Below, piece after piece: positions 1-6,457 of a stretch of 14,121 nucleotides of DNA. The stretch is taken from positions 1-14,121 of the forward strand of contig CAYZRZ010000041.1 of the NCBI GenBank assembly GCA_964480995.1. Direction: 5' to 3'. A model generated the notes under the pieces. That model had not been told where the DNA came from. It ran no database searches and worked only from the letters and a program-made list of their open reading frames with translations. How positions within the stretch are numbered: the stretch's first letter is position 1; each line of letters begins with the position of its first letter. This stretch comes from UBA1038 sp964480995. GTDB lineage: Bacteria > Bacillota > Clostridia > Christensenellales > Aristaeellaceae. The position numbers and the translations under genes are program-made.

Positions 1-1783
1 GGACGCCGATCAGCAGTTTTTTGACCTCATTGAGGTATCGGACGTCCTGACCCTGCTGCATGTGCTGGATAACCCGCTGGATGATGAGCGGCTGATGGCG
101 GCGCTGGCCGCCCCGCCCTTTGAGTTTAGTCCGGAAGACTTTGTGCGCGTCCGCGGAGGGGGCGATAAGCGCCTGCCCTTCCATCAGGTGTTTTTCTCCC
201 TGGAAGAGGGCGACCCGCAGGTCAAAGCGGCCGCCCAAACCATGGCCGCCTGGCGCGTCCAGTGCGAGAACCAGCCGCTTGACAGCTTCCTGCGCTGGCT
301 GCTGCGCGAGACGGGCATCTATGCCAGAGCCGGGGCCAAGCCCCAGGGGGAGCTTCGCCGCGCCAACCTGCGCCTTCTGTGCGAGCGGGCCGGCCCCAAC
401 CCCGCTCCCCAGACCCTGCATGGCTTTTTAAGCCGGGTCAAGGAGGCCAGGCGACAAAACGATACCCGTGCCGCCGCCACCCTGGGCGCCGGCGAGGATG
501 TGGTGCGCATCATGACCATCCACAAATCCAAGGGCCTTGAGTTCCCCGTGGTCTTCCTGCCGGATCTGTCCCACCGCTTCCGCGTAGGCAGGCAGAACGG
601 CGACCTGCTGGCGCTGGATACCATCAGCGGCCCGGCGCTCAAGCTGGTCGATCCCGACAGGCGGCTGACCCATGATACCCTCTGGGGCAAGGCCATCCAG
701 CTGAAAAAGGACAGGCAGACCCGCGCCGAGGAGGCGCGCCTGCTCTATGTGGCGATGACGCGCGCCAAGGAGCGCCTTGTTTTGATCTCCGCCCCCCGAA
801 ACATCGACAGCGAGCGCAAGAAGTGGGAAATGTCCGTGGGCAGCGCCGGGGCCGACCGGGCCGCCAACATGCTGGAATGGATCGGGGCAAGCCTGTGGCC
901 CGCCCTGCAATCGGGCGAGGACGCCATGTGGCAGGCACCGGGCGGCAGCTGGTTCCATATCCACTATCACCTGTCCGGGCAGCTGAAGGCACAGACGGCG
1001 GCGGCGAAGGGCCTGCCCTTTCCCCCGCTTGGCAGTGAAATGCCGGGTGATGAGATCATCCGCATGCTGTCCCCCCTGCCGGCCCCCTCAAACCATCCGC
1101 TGAAGATGTCCGTGACCGGGCTGACGCACCGGGAGACCCTGATGGAGGAAGAAACGCCCGTCATCAAGCGCCTGCCCCTGGAGCGGCTTATCCGGCCGCT
1201 GTCGGGCACAGCGCCCAAGCTGCCTGGCCTGGAACGCGGCACAGCGGCGCACAAAGCCCTGGGCAGCCTGCCGCTTGAGTCCCTGCGCGGACATCACGGG
1301 GATGCCCTGCGGCAGGCGGTGATCGAGGGGCTTGACGCCCTGGCCGGGCGGGAGATCCTGCAGCCGGCGGAGCGCGAAGCGGTGGACGCGAACATACTGT
1401 GCGCGTTTTATGAAAGCCCCCTTGGGCAGCGCCTATTGGCCGCCGGGACGGTCGAGCGGGAATGGCCCTTCACCCTGCTATGCGAACAGCAGCTCATCCT
1501 GCAGGGTGTGCTGGATTGCTGCTTCCTTGAGGATGATGGCTGGGTGCTGATAGATTACAAGACCGACAGGATATCGCCCGAAATGATCGCCTTGCGCTAC
1601 CGCAGCCAGCTGCGCTGGTACATGCGCGCGCTGCGGGACATCACAGGACAGCCCGTCAAGGCGGCCTGCCTCTACGCGCTGGAGCACGGGACCTTTATCC
1701 CCATTACGGAAGATGAGCCGATACGCTATGAAGAACAGGAGGCGGGGCAGGATGCGCAGCGGGCTGATGGGCGGCACCTTTGA
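1..1783 (+). CDS. addA: ATP-dependent helicase/nuclease subunit A (AddA), C-terminal part
   Basis: The reading frame is open from the left edge (first full codon at base 2), so the true start lies outside the window. AddA is the helicase-nuclease subunit of AddAB, the Firmicutes counterpart of RecBCD, which resects double-strand breaks for recombination. Visible landmarks are an early segment typical of AddA (VLDNPLDDERL, about base 62), UvrD-type motif V (IMTIHKSKGLEFPVVF, about base 510) and motif VI (EARLLYVAMTRAKERL, about base 730). A RecB-like nuclease domain follows near the C-terminus: GTAAHKAL, GVLDCCF, LIDYKTD, then Q in YRSQLRWY. These nuclease residues are all present, so the nuclease looks active. 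About 593 residues are seen of an expected 1200 or so. The stop overlaps the start of nadD by about 32 bp, so the two are probably co-transcribed and coupled. addB would be expected just upstream. Confidence 0.95.
   Translation, partial: DADQQFFDLIEVSDVLTLLHVLDNPLDDERLMAALAAPPFEFSPEDFVRVRGGGDKRLPFHQVFFSLEEGDPQVKAAAQTMAAWRVQCENQPLDSFLRWLLRETGIYARAGAKPQGELRRANLRLLCERAGPNPAPQTLHGFLSRVKEARRQNDTRAAATLGAGEDVVRIMTIHKSKGLEFPVVFLPDLSHRFRVGRQNGDLLALDTISGPALKLVDPDRRLTHDTLWGKAIQLKKDRQTRAEEARLLYVAMTRAKERLVLISAPRNIDSERKKWEMSVGSAGADRAANMLEWIGASLWPALQSGEDAMWQAPGGSWFHIHYHLSGQLKAQTAAAKGLPFPPLGSEMPGDEIIRMLSPLPAPSNHPLKMSVTGLTHRETLMEEETPVIKRLPLERLIRPLSGTAPKLPGLERGTAAHKALGSLPLESLRGHHGDALRQAVIEGLDALAGREILQPAEREAVDANILCAFYESPLGQRLLAAGTVEREWPFTLLCEQQLILQGVLDCCFLEDDGWVLIDYKTDRISPEMIALRYRSQLRWYMRALRDITGQPVKAACLYALEHGTFIPITEDEPIRYEEQEAGQDAQRADGRHL
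1737..1742 (+). promoter_or_regulatory. Ribosome-binding site deciding the nadD start
   Basis: A perfect AGGAGG lies 9 bp before the ATG at 1752 and inside the addA coding region. It favours this ATG over the upstream candidates at 1713 and 1728 and over the ATG at 1767. Confidence 0.7.
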
Positions 1784-2354
1784 CCCCATTCATCTGGGAC
1801 ACATCCATATCGCTCGCGCGGCGCTTGAAGAGCTCAAGCTCGACCGGGTGATTTTTCTGCCCGACGGCGATCCGCCTCACAAGCTGCCCCGCGCGGCCGG
1901 GGCCCAGCGCCTGCGCATGGCCGAACTGGCCTGCGAGGATATCCCGGGCTTTGAGGTATCTGATATGGAGCTGAAGCGCCCCGGCACCACCTACACGGTG
2001 GATACCCTGCGCGCCATCAAGGCGGACAGACCGGATGAACAGCTGGTCTATCTGATCGGATCAGACACCCTGTTTTGGTTTCCCGCCTGGAAAACAGCGC
2101 GCGAGGTCGCCCGGCTGTGCCAAATCGCTGTGGTGATGCGCCCCGGCGACGACCAAGGAGAGGTCCTGAACAAACAGAAGGAGCTTCGCCTCAGCCACAG
2201 CCTTGACAGCGTGATCCTCTCCAAGGAAGGCTTGCCCATATCATCCGGCATGGTGAGGGCAGCCCTCTCAAATGGTCAGGACATCAGCGGGCTGGTGCCG
2301 CCTGAAGTGGAAAAGTATATCAGGGAGCAGAGGCTGTACCAGAACGAGGTTTAG
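1752..2354 (+). CDS. nadD: Nicotinate-nucleotide adenylyltransferase
   Basis: NadD transfers AMP from ATP to nicotinate mononucleotide, giving deamido-NAD, in cytosolic NAD synthesis. The protein is about 200 residues, normal for the family. The nucleotidyltransferase signature GGTFDPIHLGH sits at residues 7-17 with both catalytic His residues. PPHK follows at about residue 41, and the C-terminal ISSGMVR matches the SSxxIR ATP-binding motif. The start was chosen at the ATG preceded by AGGAGG; longer starts would add a basic leader not normal for NadD. The gene overlaps the end of addA. In many Firmicutes nadD lies with obg, yqeK and rsfS, so the addA neighbourhood is less usual. A repeat-rich region follows at once. 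Confidence 0.93.
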   Translation: MRSGLMGGTFDPIHLGHIHIARAALEELKLDRVIFLPDGDPPHKLPRAAGAQRLRMAELACEDIPGFEVSDMELKRPGTTYTVDTLRAIKADRPDEQLVYLIGSDTLFWFPAWKTAREVARLCQIAVVMRPGDDQGEVLNKQKELRLSHSLDSVILSKEGLPISSGMVRAALSNGQDISGLVPPEVEKYIREQRLYQNEV

Positions 2355-2409
2355 TGAAGCAATGGGGAAGCGATAGGGAAGCAATGGGGAAGCGATAGGG
2401 AAGCAATGG
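2355..2409. repeat. Five tandem copies of an 11-bp unit (GGAAGCRATRG)
   Basis: Directly after the nadD stop there are five consecutive 11-mers. They alternate between GGAAGCAATGG and GGAAGCGATAG (the first begins TG), so the higher-order unit is 22 bp. Reverse-complement copies of the same words occur at 2460-2472, 2521-2531 and 3046-3060. The nadD transcript end could therefore fold into long stems, for example GGGAAGCAATGGG with CCCATTGCTTCCC. Confidence 0.85.
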
Positions 2410-2459
2410 GGGCTGTCATTGGGAAAAACGAAAGCCCTGAAAGCCTCCTCGAATCTGCT

Positions 2460-2531
2460 CCCATTGCTTCCCGGCTGCGCCAGCAGCCTCTTCCCGCGGC
2501 CATAGGCCGCGCTTTCCCACCGCTTCCCCAT
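2460..2531. repeat. REP-like double-hairpin element, copy 1
   Basis: The element opens with an inverted copy of the 11-bp repeat word (2460-2472). It then has hairpin GGCTGC-GCCA-GCAGCC (2473-2488), the spacer CTCTTC, and a perfect 7-bp stem CGCGGCC-ATA-GGCCGCG (2495-2511). It ends in another inverted word, CGCTTCCCCAT (2521-2531). The same order (CGCTTCCC-like word, GGCTGC hairpin, CTCTTC, G/C-rich hairpin) recurs at 3046-3121 with different stem bases that still pair. Confidence 0.65.
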
Positions 2532-2560
2532 CGTATCGCCTCTCTTGAAAGGAAAACGCC

Positions 2561-2941
2561 ATGAAGAAACGTCTACTTGTCATCCTCGCGTGTCTCATTC
2601 TCTTCTCCGCCGCGGCGCTGGCGGCAGGCGTCAGCGTCACGCTGAACGCGAGCGACAGCGTGGAAACGCAGGCGGCCGCCTTCACGGAGTATCTGGACAG
2701 CCTGAACGAGGCCGATCAAAGGGAATGGCGCCAGTCGCTGCAGCAGATGCTTTCCCCCGATCAGGCTGATGCAGGCACCGCGGACAGCGAGCGCCTTGTG
2801 TATATCACCCCCAAGGGCGAGGTCTACCACAGCACCGAGCAGTGTTCCAGCCTCAGCCGCTCCAAAACCATCAACAGCCTCACGCTGGGCGAGGCTGTCA
2901 CAAACGGTCGGAGACCCTGCAAAGTATGCGCCGGGAAATAG
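2561..2941 (+). CDS. Small secreted protein with C-terminal Cys motif (unknown function)
   Basis: This is a 126-residue protein. Residues 1-22 form a signal peptide (MKKR, a hydrophobic stretch, then ALAAG), so it is probably exported. A polar middle leads to a conserved-looking C-terminal module at about residues 80-126: VYITPKGEVYH, then C, then SLSRSK, then the end motif RRPCKVCAGK. The H...C...PCxxC arrangement recurs at the C-terminus of assorted Firmicutes exported proteins and resembles a small metal-binding or disulfide knuckle; that role is inferred from the residue pattern. GAAAGG lies 8 bp before the ATG. No promoter was recognised, because the upstream region is filled with repeats. 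The precise function is unknown. Confidence 0.8.
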   Translation: MKKRLLVILACLILFSAAALAAGVSVTLNASDSVETQAAAFTEYLDSLNEADQREWRQSLQQMLSPDQADAGTADSERLVYITPKGEVYHSTEQCSSLSRSKTINSLTLGEAVTNGRRPCKVCAGK

Positions 2942-2999
2942 ATAAAGGAACTGAACCCTAAATCCTCCGCGTCTACATCTTATCCATATATAAAAATTC

Positions 3000-3045
3000 T
3001 TTCCGTGTTTTCCGTGTATTCCGTGGTCCGTCCCCCTCCGTGGTT
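3000..3045. repeat. Degenerate CCGTG-type short repeat
   Basis: Words of the form TTCCGTGTT, TTCCGTGTA and TTCCGTGGTCC follow each other with about 9-bp spacing, then CTCCGTGGTTCC. The reverse complement is the CCACGGAACACACGGA type of word seen again at 12140-12170. Confidence 0.6.
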
Positions 3046-3121
3046 CCCCTATCGCTTCCCATGGCTGAAGGCCATGCTTCGCGGCTGCTTCAGCAGCCTC
3101 TTCGCGCCGGCGTAAGCCGGC
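3046..3121. repeat. REP-like multi-hairpin element, copy 2
   Basis: It begins with an inverted 11-bp-repeat word (CCCCTATCGCTTCCC, 3046-3060). Three hairpins follow: CATGGC-TGAAG-GCCATG (3060-3076), GGCTGC-TTCA-GCAGCC (3083-3098), and GCCGGC-GTAA-GCCGGC (3106-3121), with CTCTTC between the last two as in copy 1. The third stem differs from copy 1 but still pairs perfectly. Confidence 0.65.
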
Positions 3122-3126
3122 TTTTT
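3106..3126 (+). terminator. Likely intrinsic terminator at the end of REP-like copy 2
   Basis: The 6-bp GC stem GCCGGC with a GTAA loop is followed directly by CTTTTT. It could end transcripts from the secreted-protein gene upstream before they run antisense into the hydrolase gene. The 165-bp distance from that gene lowers confidence. Confidence 0.45.
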
Positions 3127-3141
3127 GCTATCTCTTCCCCC

Positions 3142-4299
3142 TTACTCCGCATCCTTTGTATCTTTGTCTTCCCTTCCGATCGGCAGCGCCTCCAGCACGG
3201 CCTCCTTGGCGGCTTCCACGATGACCTCCACGCTGCCTGTGAACAGCTCAAAGATGGCACGGCGGATCATCTTGCGTATCATGGGGTCAATGTCCCGGAT
3301 GGCTCGCAGCGCGCGGATGGCGGAATCCCGGTCAACGCGCACAAGGTCAATCAGGGTTTCATTGCTTTCGTCGGCAGACAGTACCTTGTAGATCGCGTCG
3401 CAGAAGCATTCCCTGTTTTCCATGCTGAGGCCGCGCAGCCACACGTCCAGCGCCTCGTCCCGCAGGCGGGCCGTTCGGCTGAGTTCCGACATGCGTACGA
3501 AGGCATGGCCCTCCGGCTCCACCTCCCAGGTGAACAGGTCGTGCTGAAGCAAGCTGAAGCCTCCGCTTTTGATGACCATACTGGGCACATGCTGGCGCAT
3601 CAGCACGCCAACCAGGGATTTTTGCGGCAGGTAGGCATGTATGCGATCAGTGACAGCGGCATAGCCGGGGGTATCGACATCCGCGTCCATCAGGCCCGGC
3701 CCGTCAAACGTGTAGACGCCCAGTATACGGCGCTGCACGTCAGGTTTGGCGAAGGCAGCGGCCCAGACGGACAGGTTGCCTCCCTTGGAATGGCCGGTGA
3801 GGATAAGAGGTGCCTGCGGAAAATCCTGCGCGATACCGCACAGGTAGTCTTCAGCCGCCTTCTGCGAGGGCACGGGGCTTTCGAAGGACATGTTAAAGTC
3901 CTCCTTCCAGCCGACCAGGCTGATGTCCGTCCCCTCATAGCAAATGACGGCCGTGCCGTCGGGCAGCAGGATGGTGAATACGCAAAACTGCTTCTCGCTT
4001 TCAGGGTCTATGTCCTTGATAAAGCGCCACAGCGCCAGGCCGGCGTAGCGCGGCAGCAGCGCCATCGCGCGCATCAGCTCCAGCCGTTTGCGCAGGAAGA
4101 CGTTGTAAATCTTGCCGCCCTCCACATCCGCCATTGCCTGAGCAGCCTGGGCCAGGGAAGGCCGCGGCATGGACTCGAAGGCCAGGTCATAAGGCAGGTA
4201 GACCAGCTGCGTAAAGCAGGCCAGATCCACCTCCGTCAGCGGCAGTTCATCAAAGCCGGCAGCGCCTGCCCGGTTCACATAATCCAGCAGATTTCCCAT
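3142..4299 (-). CDS. DUF2974 (Mbeg1-like) predicted alpha/beta hydrolase
   Basis: This 385-residue protein has the layout of the DUF2974 family of lipase-like alpha/beta hydrolases. The N-terminus (LLDYV...F.ELPLTEVD...TQLVYLP) matches the family opening. CYEGTD...GWKEDFNM follows at residues 120-137, resembling the lipase class 3 GTD/EDF segment. The nucleophile elbow is GHSKGG at 169-174, giving Ser171. FDGPG at 198-202 and QHDLFTWEV near 252-260 could supply the acid and His. No signal peptide is seen, so it is probably cytosolic; the substrate is unknown. GAGGTGA lies a few bases before the ATG. It is transcribed alone: a terminator for the genes behind it lies just upstream, and a candidate promoter sits between. 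Confidence 0.85.
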   Translation of the reverse strand: MGNLLDYVNRAGAAGFDELPLTEVDLACFTQLVYLPYDLAFESMPRPSLAQAAQAMADVEGGKIYNVFLRKRLELMRAMALLPRYAGLALWRFIKDIDPESEKQFCVFTILLPDGTAVICYEGTDISLVGWKEDFNMSFESPVPSQKAAEDYLCGIAQDFPQAPLILTGHSKGGNLSVWAAAFAKPDVQRRILGVYTFDGPGLMDADVDTPGYAAVTDRIHAYLPQKSLVGVLMRQHVPSMVIKSGGFSLLQHDLFTWEVEPEGHAFVRMSELSRTARLRDEALDVWLRGLSMENRECFCDAIYKVLSADESNETLIDLVRVDRDSAIRALRAIRDIDPMIRKMIRRAIFELFTGSVEVIVEAAKEAVLEALPIGREDKDTKDAE

Positions 4300-4321
4300 G
4301 CTATCACCTCGCGGTCATGGT

Positions 4322-4350
4322 AACATAAGTCGGGCGCGGCGGGAAGACAA
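4322..4350 (-). promoter_or_regulatory. Candidate promoter for the DUF2974 gene
   Basis: On the minus strand, TTGTCT (4345-4350) and TATGTT (4322-4327) are 17 bp apart. Each matches its consensus at 4 of 6 positions. The pair lies about 20 bp from the ATG and downstream of the terminator at 4366-4407. This is a sequence match only. Confidence 0.4.
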
Positions 4351-4365
4351 GGCGAAAAGGAAGAT

Positions 4366-4407
4366 AAAAAACGCGGGAGATGGCCGTATCCTCAGCCCTC
4401 TCCCGCG
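4366..4407 (-). terminator. Intrinsic terminator of the NAGPA/DUF3021 operon
   Basis: The perfect 9-bp stem CGCGGGAGA/TCTCCCGCG (4372-4380 with 4399-4407) has an 18-nt loop. On the minus strand it is followed by six T (4366-4371). Confidence 0.85.
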
Positions 4408-4539
4408 CCTTGATGCAATCCTTTATGTAACGATACTCTGGATTTATTCAGAATCTATCCTCCTTTAAATCGAGTTGAAAATCTTAATCATTGTATCTTT
4501 CTTACCGAGATGAGGGCTACGGTTCAAAACTGCCAGCCA

Positions 4540-4794
4540 TCATTGATGGACATACATTCTCAGGTGACGCGTGTTGAAAAACAAAAAGCTTGTGCATACT
4601 CCAACCAGGGCGAATAATGCCATCTGCAAAAGGACGGCGTTCATCTCGCCGCCTGCCATTTCGGGCAGCCAAGCTGGGCAGGCTGCGTAATAGCCAAGGC
4701 GCAGCGCTTTTGATGTCAGGAAACAAACCAACTGGTTAGCGGCAAGGCCGGAGACTATACCCATCAATGAGATTTTAATCCATGATTTCTTCAT
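4540..4794 (-). CDS. Short DUF3021-like membrane protein, probably C-terminally truncated
   Basis: This is 84 residues, with a basic N-terminus (MKKSWIKI) and two predicted membrane segments at about 9-28 and 54-73. The middle (GYYAACPAWL.EM.GGEMNAVLLQM.L.ALVG) resembles the first half of DUF3021 membrane proteins, which typically read YYxVTPxLxxxxGSELNAVLLQ and have about 130-140 residues and four helices. Here a stop follows the second helix, and no continuation was found in the other frames downstream, so it may be a decayed gene. DUF3021 genes are usually partnered with LytTR regulators, none of which is nearby. It starts 14 bp after the NAGPA gene with AGGGGA as ribosome-binding site, so it shares that operon. 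Confidence 0.6.
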   Translation of the reverse strand: MKKSWIKISLMGIVSGLAANQLVCFLTSKALRLGYYAACPAWLPEMAGGEMNAVLLQMALFALVGVCTSFLFFNTRHLRMYVHQ

Positions 4795-4808
4795 GACGTT
4801 CCCCTGAC

Positions 4809-5624
4809 CTAAAAGCAGATGATGTCGGATACACTCCGCTCTTTGCCCCCTGAAGGCCGGTTAAGAATCTGCCCCTGGAACCACAGTTCTGTCGAGCCGC
4901 CGCCGTCAAGATTCATGGCGGTCCGCGCACCATATGCAATAAAGAGCTGCTGCAGGTTTTGCAGGGAAATCCCTTCAGAGTAGCCGTCCTGTCGGCCGTC
5001 TACCACAATAATAATATAGTGCAAGGGTCCAATCTGCCCGATAGCGGTGCGGGGCTCTAGGCGGGAGGGCTTCACGGAGATAACATCAAAATCAGGGCTG
5101 AAGGAAACTGCCTGTCCATCGCGCACCAATTCCGGCCCGAACTCAAAAGCTTGCAGTGCGCCTTCCTGCACCAGCTGATTGCCAAGGGATTTGTAGTCTT
5201 CCCCCCGACGGTCTGTCTTTATTCGCATATCACCATTCCGGTCCACAACCAGCAGATTTCTTGTGGTATTATGAGTGCGAATCAACTCGCCATTGCGTAA
5301 AATAACGCCATATTTGTGCGTGGCGTAATCGTCTCCGTTGATGGCCAGCACAGCCCCAGCCCGCGATGCCAGGGTGGATACCCCCACCATGCCGCTTTCC
5401 AGCTCTGTGCGGAATAAAGCAGGGTCTGACAACTGCACATCCGCTACAAAATAGGTGACTTTATCAGTTTGTACCTTGTTTATGACAATTGCGCGCCGAT
5501 CATCCAGATAACTCCAATCAAAAGGCCCATCTATGCATGGAGCAACCGCTTCCCATGCAGCAGCAGAACAAATTGTAGCTGACAGTAGCAAAGCAGCCAA
5601 CAGAAGTATCAGACGTTTATTCAT
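4809..5624 (-). CDS. Exported phosphodiester glycosidase family protein (NAGPA domain)
   Basis: This is a 271-residue protein. Residues 1-23 form a signal peptide or anchor (MNKR plus a Leu/Ala-rich core ending SAAA). The rest is the NAGPA domain, first known from the enzyme that uncovers mannose-6-phosphate; bacterial members are thought to act on cell-surface or exopolysaccharide phosphodiesters. The motifs are AINGDDY (94-100), LVVDRNGD (125-132), PRTAIGQ (191-197), VDGR (208-211) and NLDGGGST (238-245) near the end, in the family order. GGAGGG lies 8 bp before the ATG. The gene diverges from the two-component operon. Its promoter carries the same direct repeat as that operon, so it is probably a target of the regulator. 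The substrate is unknown. Confidence 0.88.
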   Translation of the reverse strand: MNKRLILLLAALLLSATICSAAAWEAVAPCIDGPFDWSYLDDRRAIVINKVQTDKVTYFVADVQLSDPALFRTELESGMVGVSTLASRAGAVLAINGDDYATHKYGVILRNGELIRTHNTTRNLLVVDRNGDMRIKTDRRGEDYKSLGNQLVQEGALQAFEFGPELVRDGQAVSFSPDFDVISVKPSRLEPRTAIGQIGPLHYIIIVVDGRQDGYSEGISLQNLQQLFIAYGARTAMNLDGGGSTELWFQGQILNRPSGGKERSVSDIICF

Positions 5625-5668
5625 TAGTTTTCCCTCCTGATTGACTTGTTCACCAAGCCAACGTCAGC

Positions 5669-5700
5669 AGAATATACCTGGATTATGAGAATTAGATGAA
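5669..5700 (-). promoter_or_regulatory. Predicted regulator box and promoter of the NAGPA operon
   Basis: On the minus strand the direct repeat TTCATCTAATTCTCAT (5685-5700) has its two TCAT cores 11 bp apart. A -10-like TATATT (5671-5676) or TATTCT (5669-5674) follows 8 or 10 bp later. There is no good -35 hexamer, as expected when an OmpR-family activator binds in its place. The box matches those at 5725-5740 and 8771-8786. Confidence 0.6.
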
Positions 5701-5724
5701 ATCATCTTGGGCCCCTGTGTGTTT

Positions 5725-5756
5725 CTCATCCAATTTTCATCCTGCGGTGCTATAAT
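5725..5756 (+). promoter_or_regulatory. Predicted regulator box and promoter of the two-component operon
   Basis: The direct repeat CTCATCCAATTTTCAT (5725-5740, cores 11 bp apart, each followed by CC) ends 10 bp before a perfect TATAAT (5751-5756). There is no -35 consensus. This is typical of an activated, possibly autoregulated, OmpR-family promoter. Confidence 0.65.
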
Positions 5757-5778
5757 TGGACAGAAGGGAGGAGTGTCT

Positions 5779-6453
5779 TTGCGTTTGCTTTTGGTCGAGG
5801 ATGACAAGGCTTTGCGCGCTGTGCTGGCCAAGCGTCTGCATACGGAAGGCTATGCGGTGGACCAGTGTGATAACGGCCCCGACGCATTGGACTACCTGCT
5901 TGCCGCGCCCTATGACGGGGTGGTGCTGGACATCATGCTACCTGGTATGGATGGCCTTGAGGTGTTGAAACAGTTCCGGAAGAGAGATACCTCCATCCCT
6001 GTGCTGCTTCTGACTGCCAGGGATGGTGTCGCTGACCGAGTGAAGGGTTTGGATACCGGTGCGGATGACTACCTTGTCAAGCCTTTTTCTTTTGACGAGC
6101 TCCTGGCCCGGGTGCGCGCCCTGTTGCGTAAACAGGTTCCCCAGCGAAGCACGCTGCTAAATACAGAGGATTTGACGATGGACACCACGCTTCGGAAAGT
6201 TTCAAGGGCTGGGAGAGAAATCAATCTGACTGCTAAGGAATATGCCCTCCTGGAATACTTCATGCGTAACGCGGGCCAGGTACTAACCCGTGAGCAGATT
6301 GCTGACCATGTATGGAGCATTGAAAATACTTTTTCATCCAATCTGGTAGATGTCTATGTGCGTTATCTGCGCAACAAGATAGAGGGAGAAGGAACTGCCA
6401 GGCTGATTCAAACTGTACGCGGGGCCGGTTATGCCCTGAGACCAGAGAGATGA
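5779..6453 (+). CDS. OmpR-family response regulator
   Basis: This is a 224-residue two-domain regulator. The receiver domain (about 1-120) has the acidic pair D8/D9, phosphoacceptor D51 (VVLDIMLPG), T79 and K101 (LVKPF). The winged-helix DNA-binding domain (about 128-222) has the usual LTAKEYALLEYFMRN, LTREQIADHVW and VDVYVRYLRNKIE segments. The start is taken as the TTG at 5779 because AAGGGAGGA ends 6 bp before it and it gives the normal receiver start (RLLLVEDD); a GTG at 5773 directly abuts the ribosome-binding site. The histidine kinase begins 4 bp after the stop. The predicted promoter contains its own probable operator, so autoregulation is likely. The stimulus is unknown. Confidence 0.93.
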   Translation: MRLLLVEDDKALRAVLAKRLHTEGYAVDQCDNGPDALDYLLAAPYDGVVLDIMLPGMDGLEVLKQFRKRDTSIPVLLLTARDGVADRVKGLDTGADDYLVKPFSFDELLARVRALLRKQVPQRSTLLNTEDLTMDTTLRKVSRAGREINLTAKEYALLEYFMRNAGQVLTREQIADHVWSIENTFSSNLVDVYVRYLRNKIEGEGTARLIQTVRGAGYALRPER

Positions 6454-6457
6454 AGTG

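Noticed and set aside
3040..4323. Long plus-strand open frame of 427 codons opposite the DUF2974 gene
   Set aside because: It is antisense to a clearly recognisable hydrolase, begins inside a repeat element, and its product is low-complexity His/Gln/Arg-rich with no family features.
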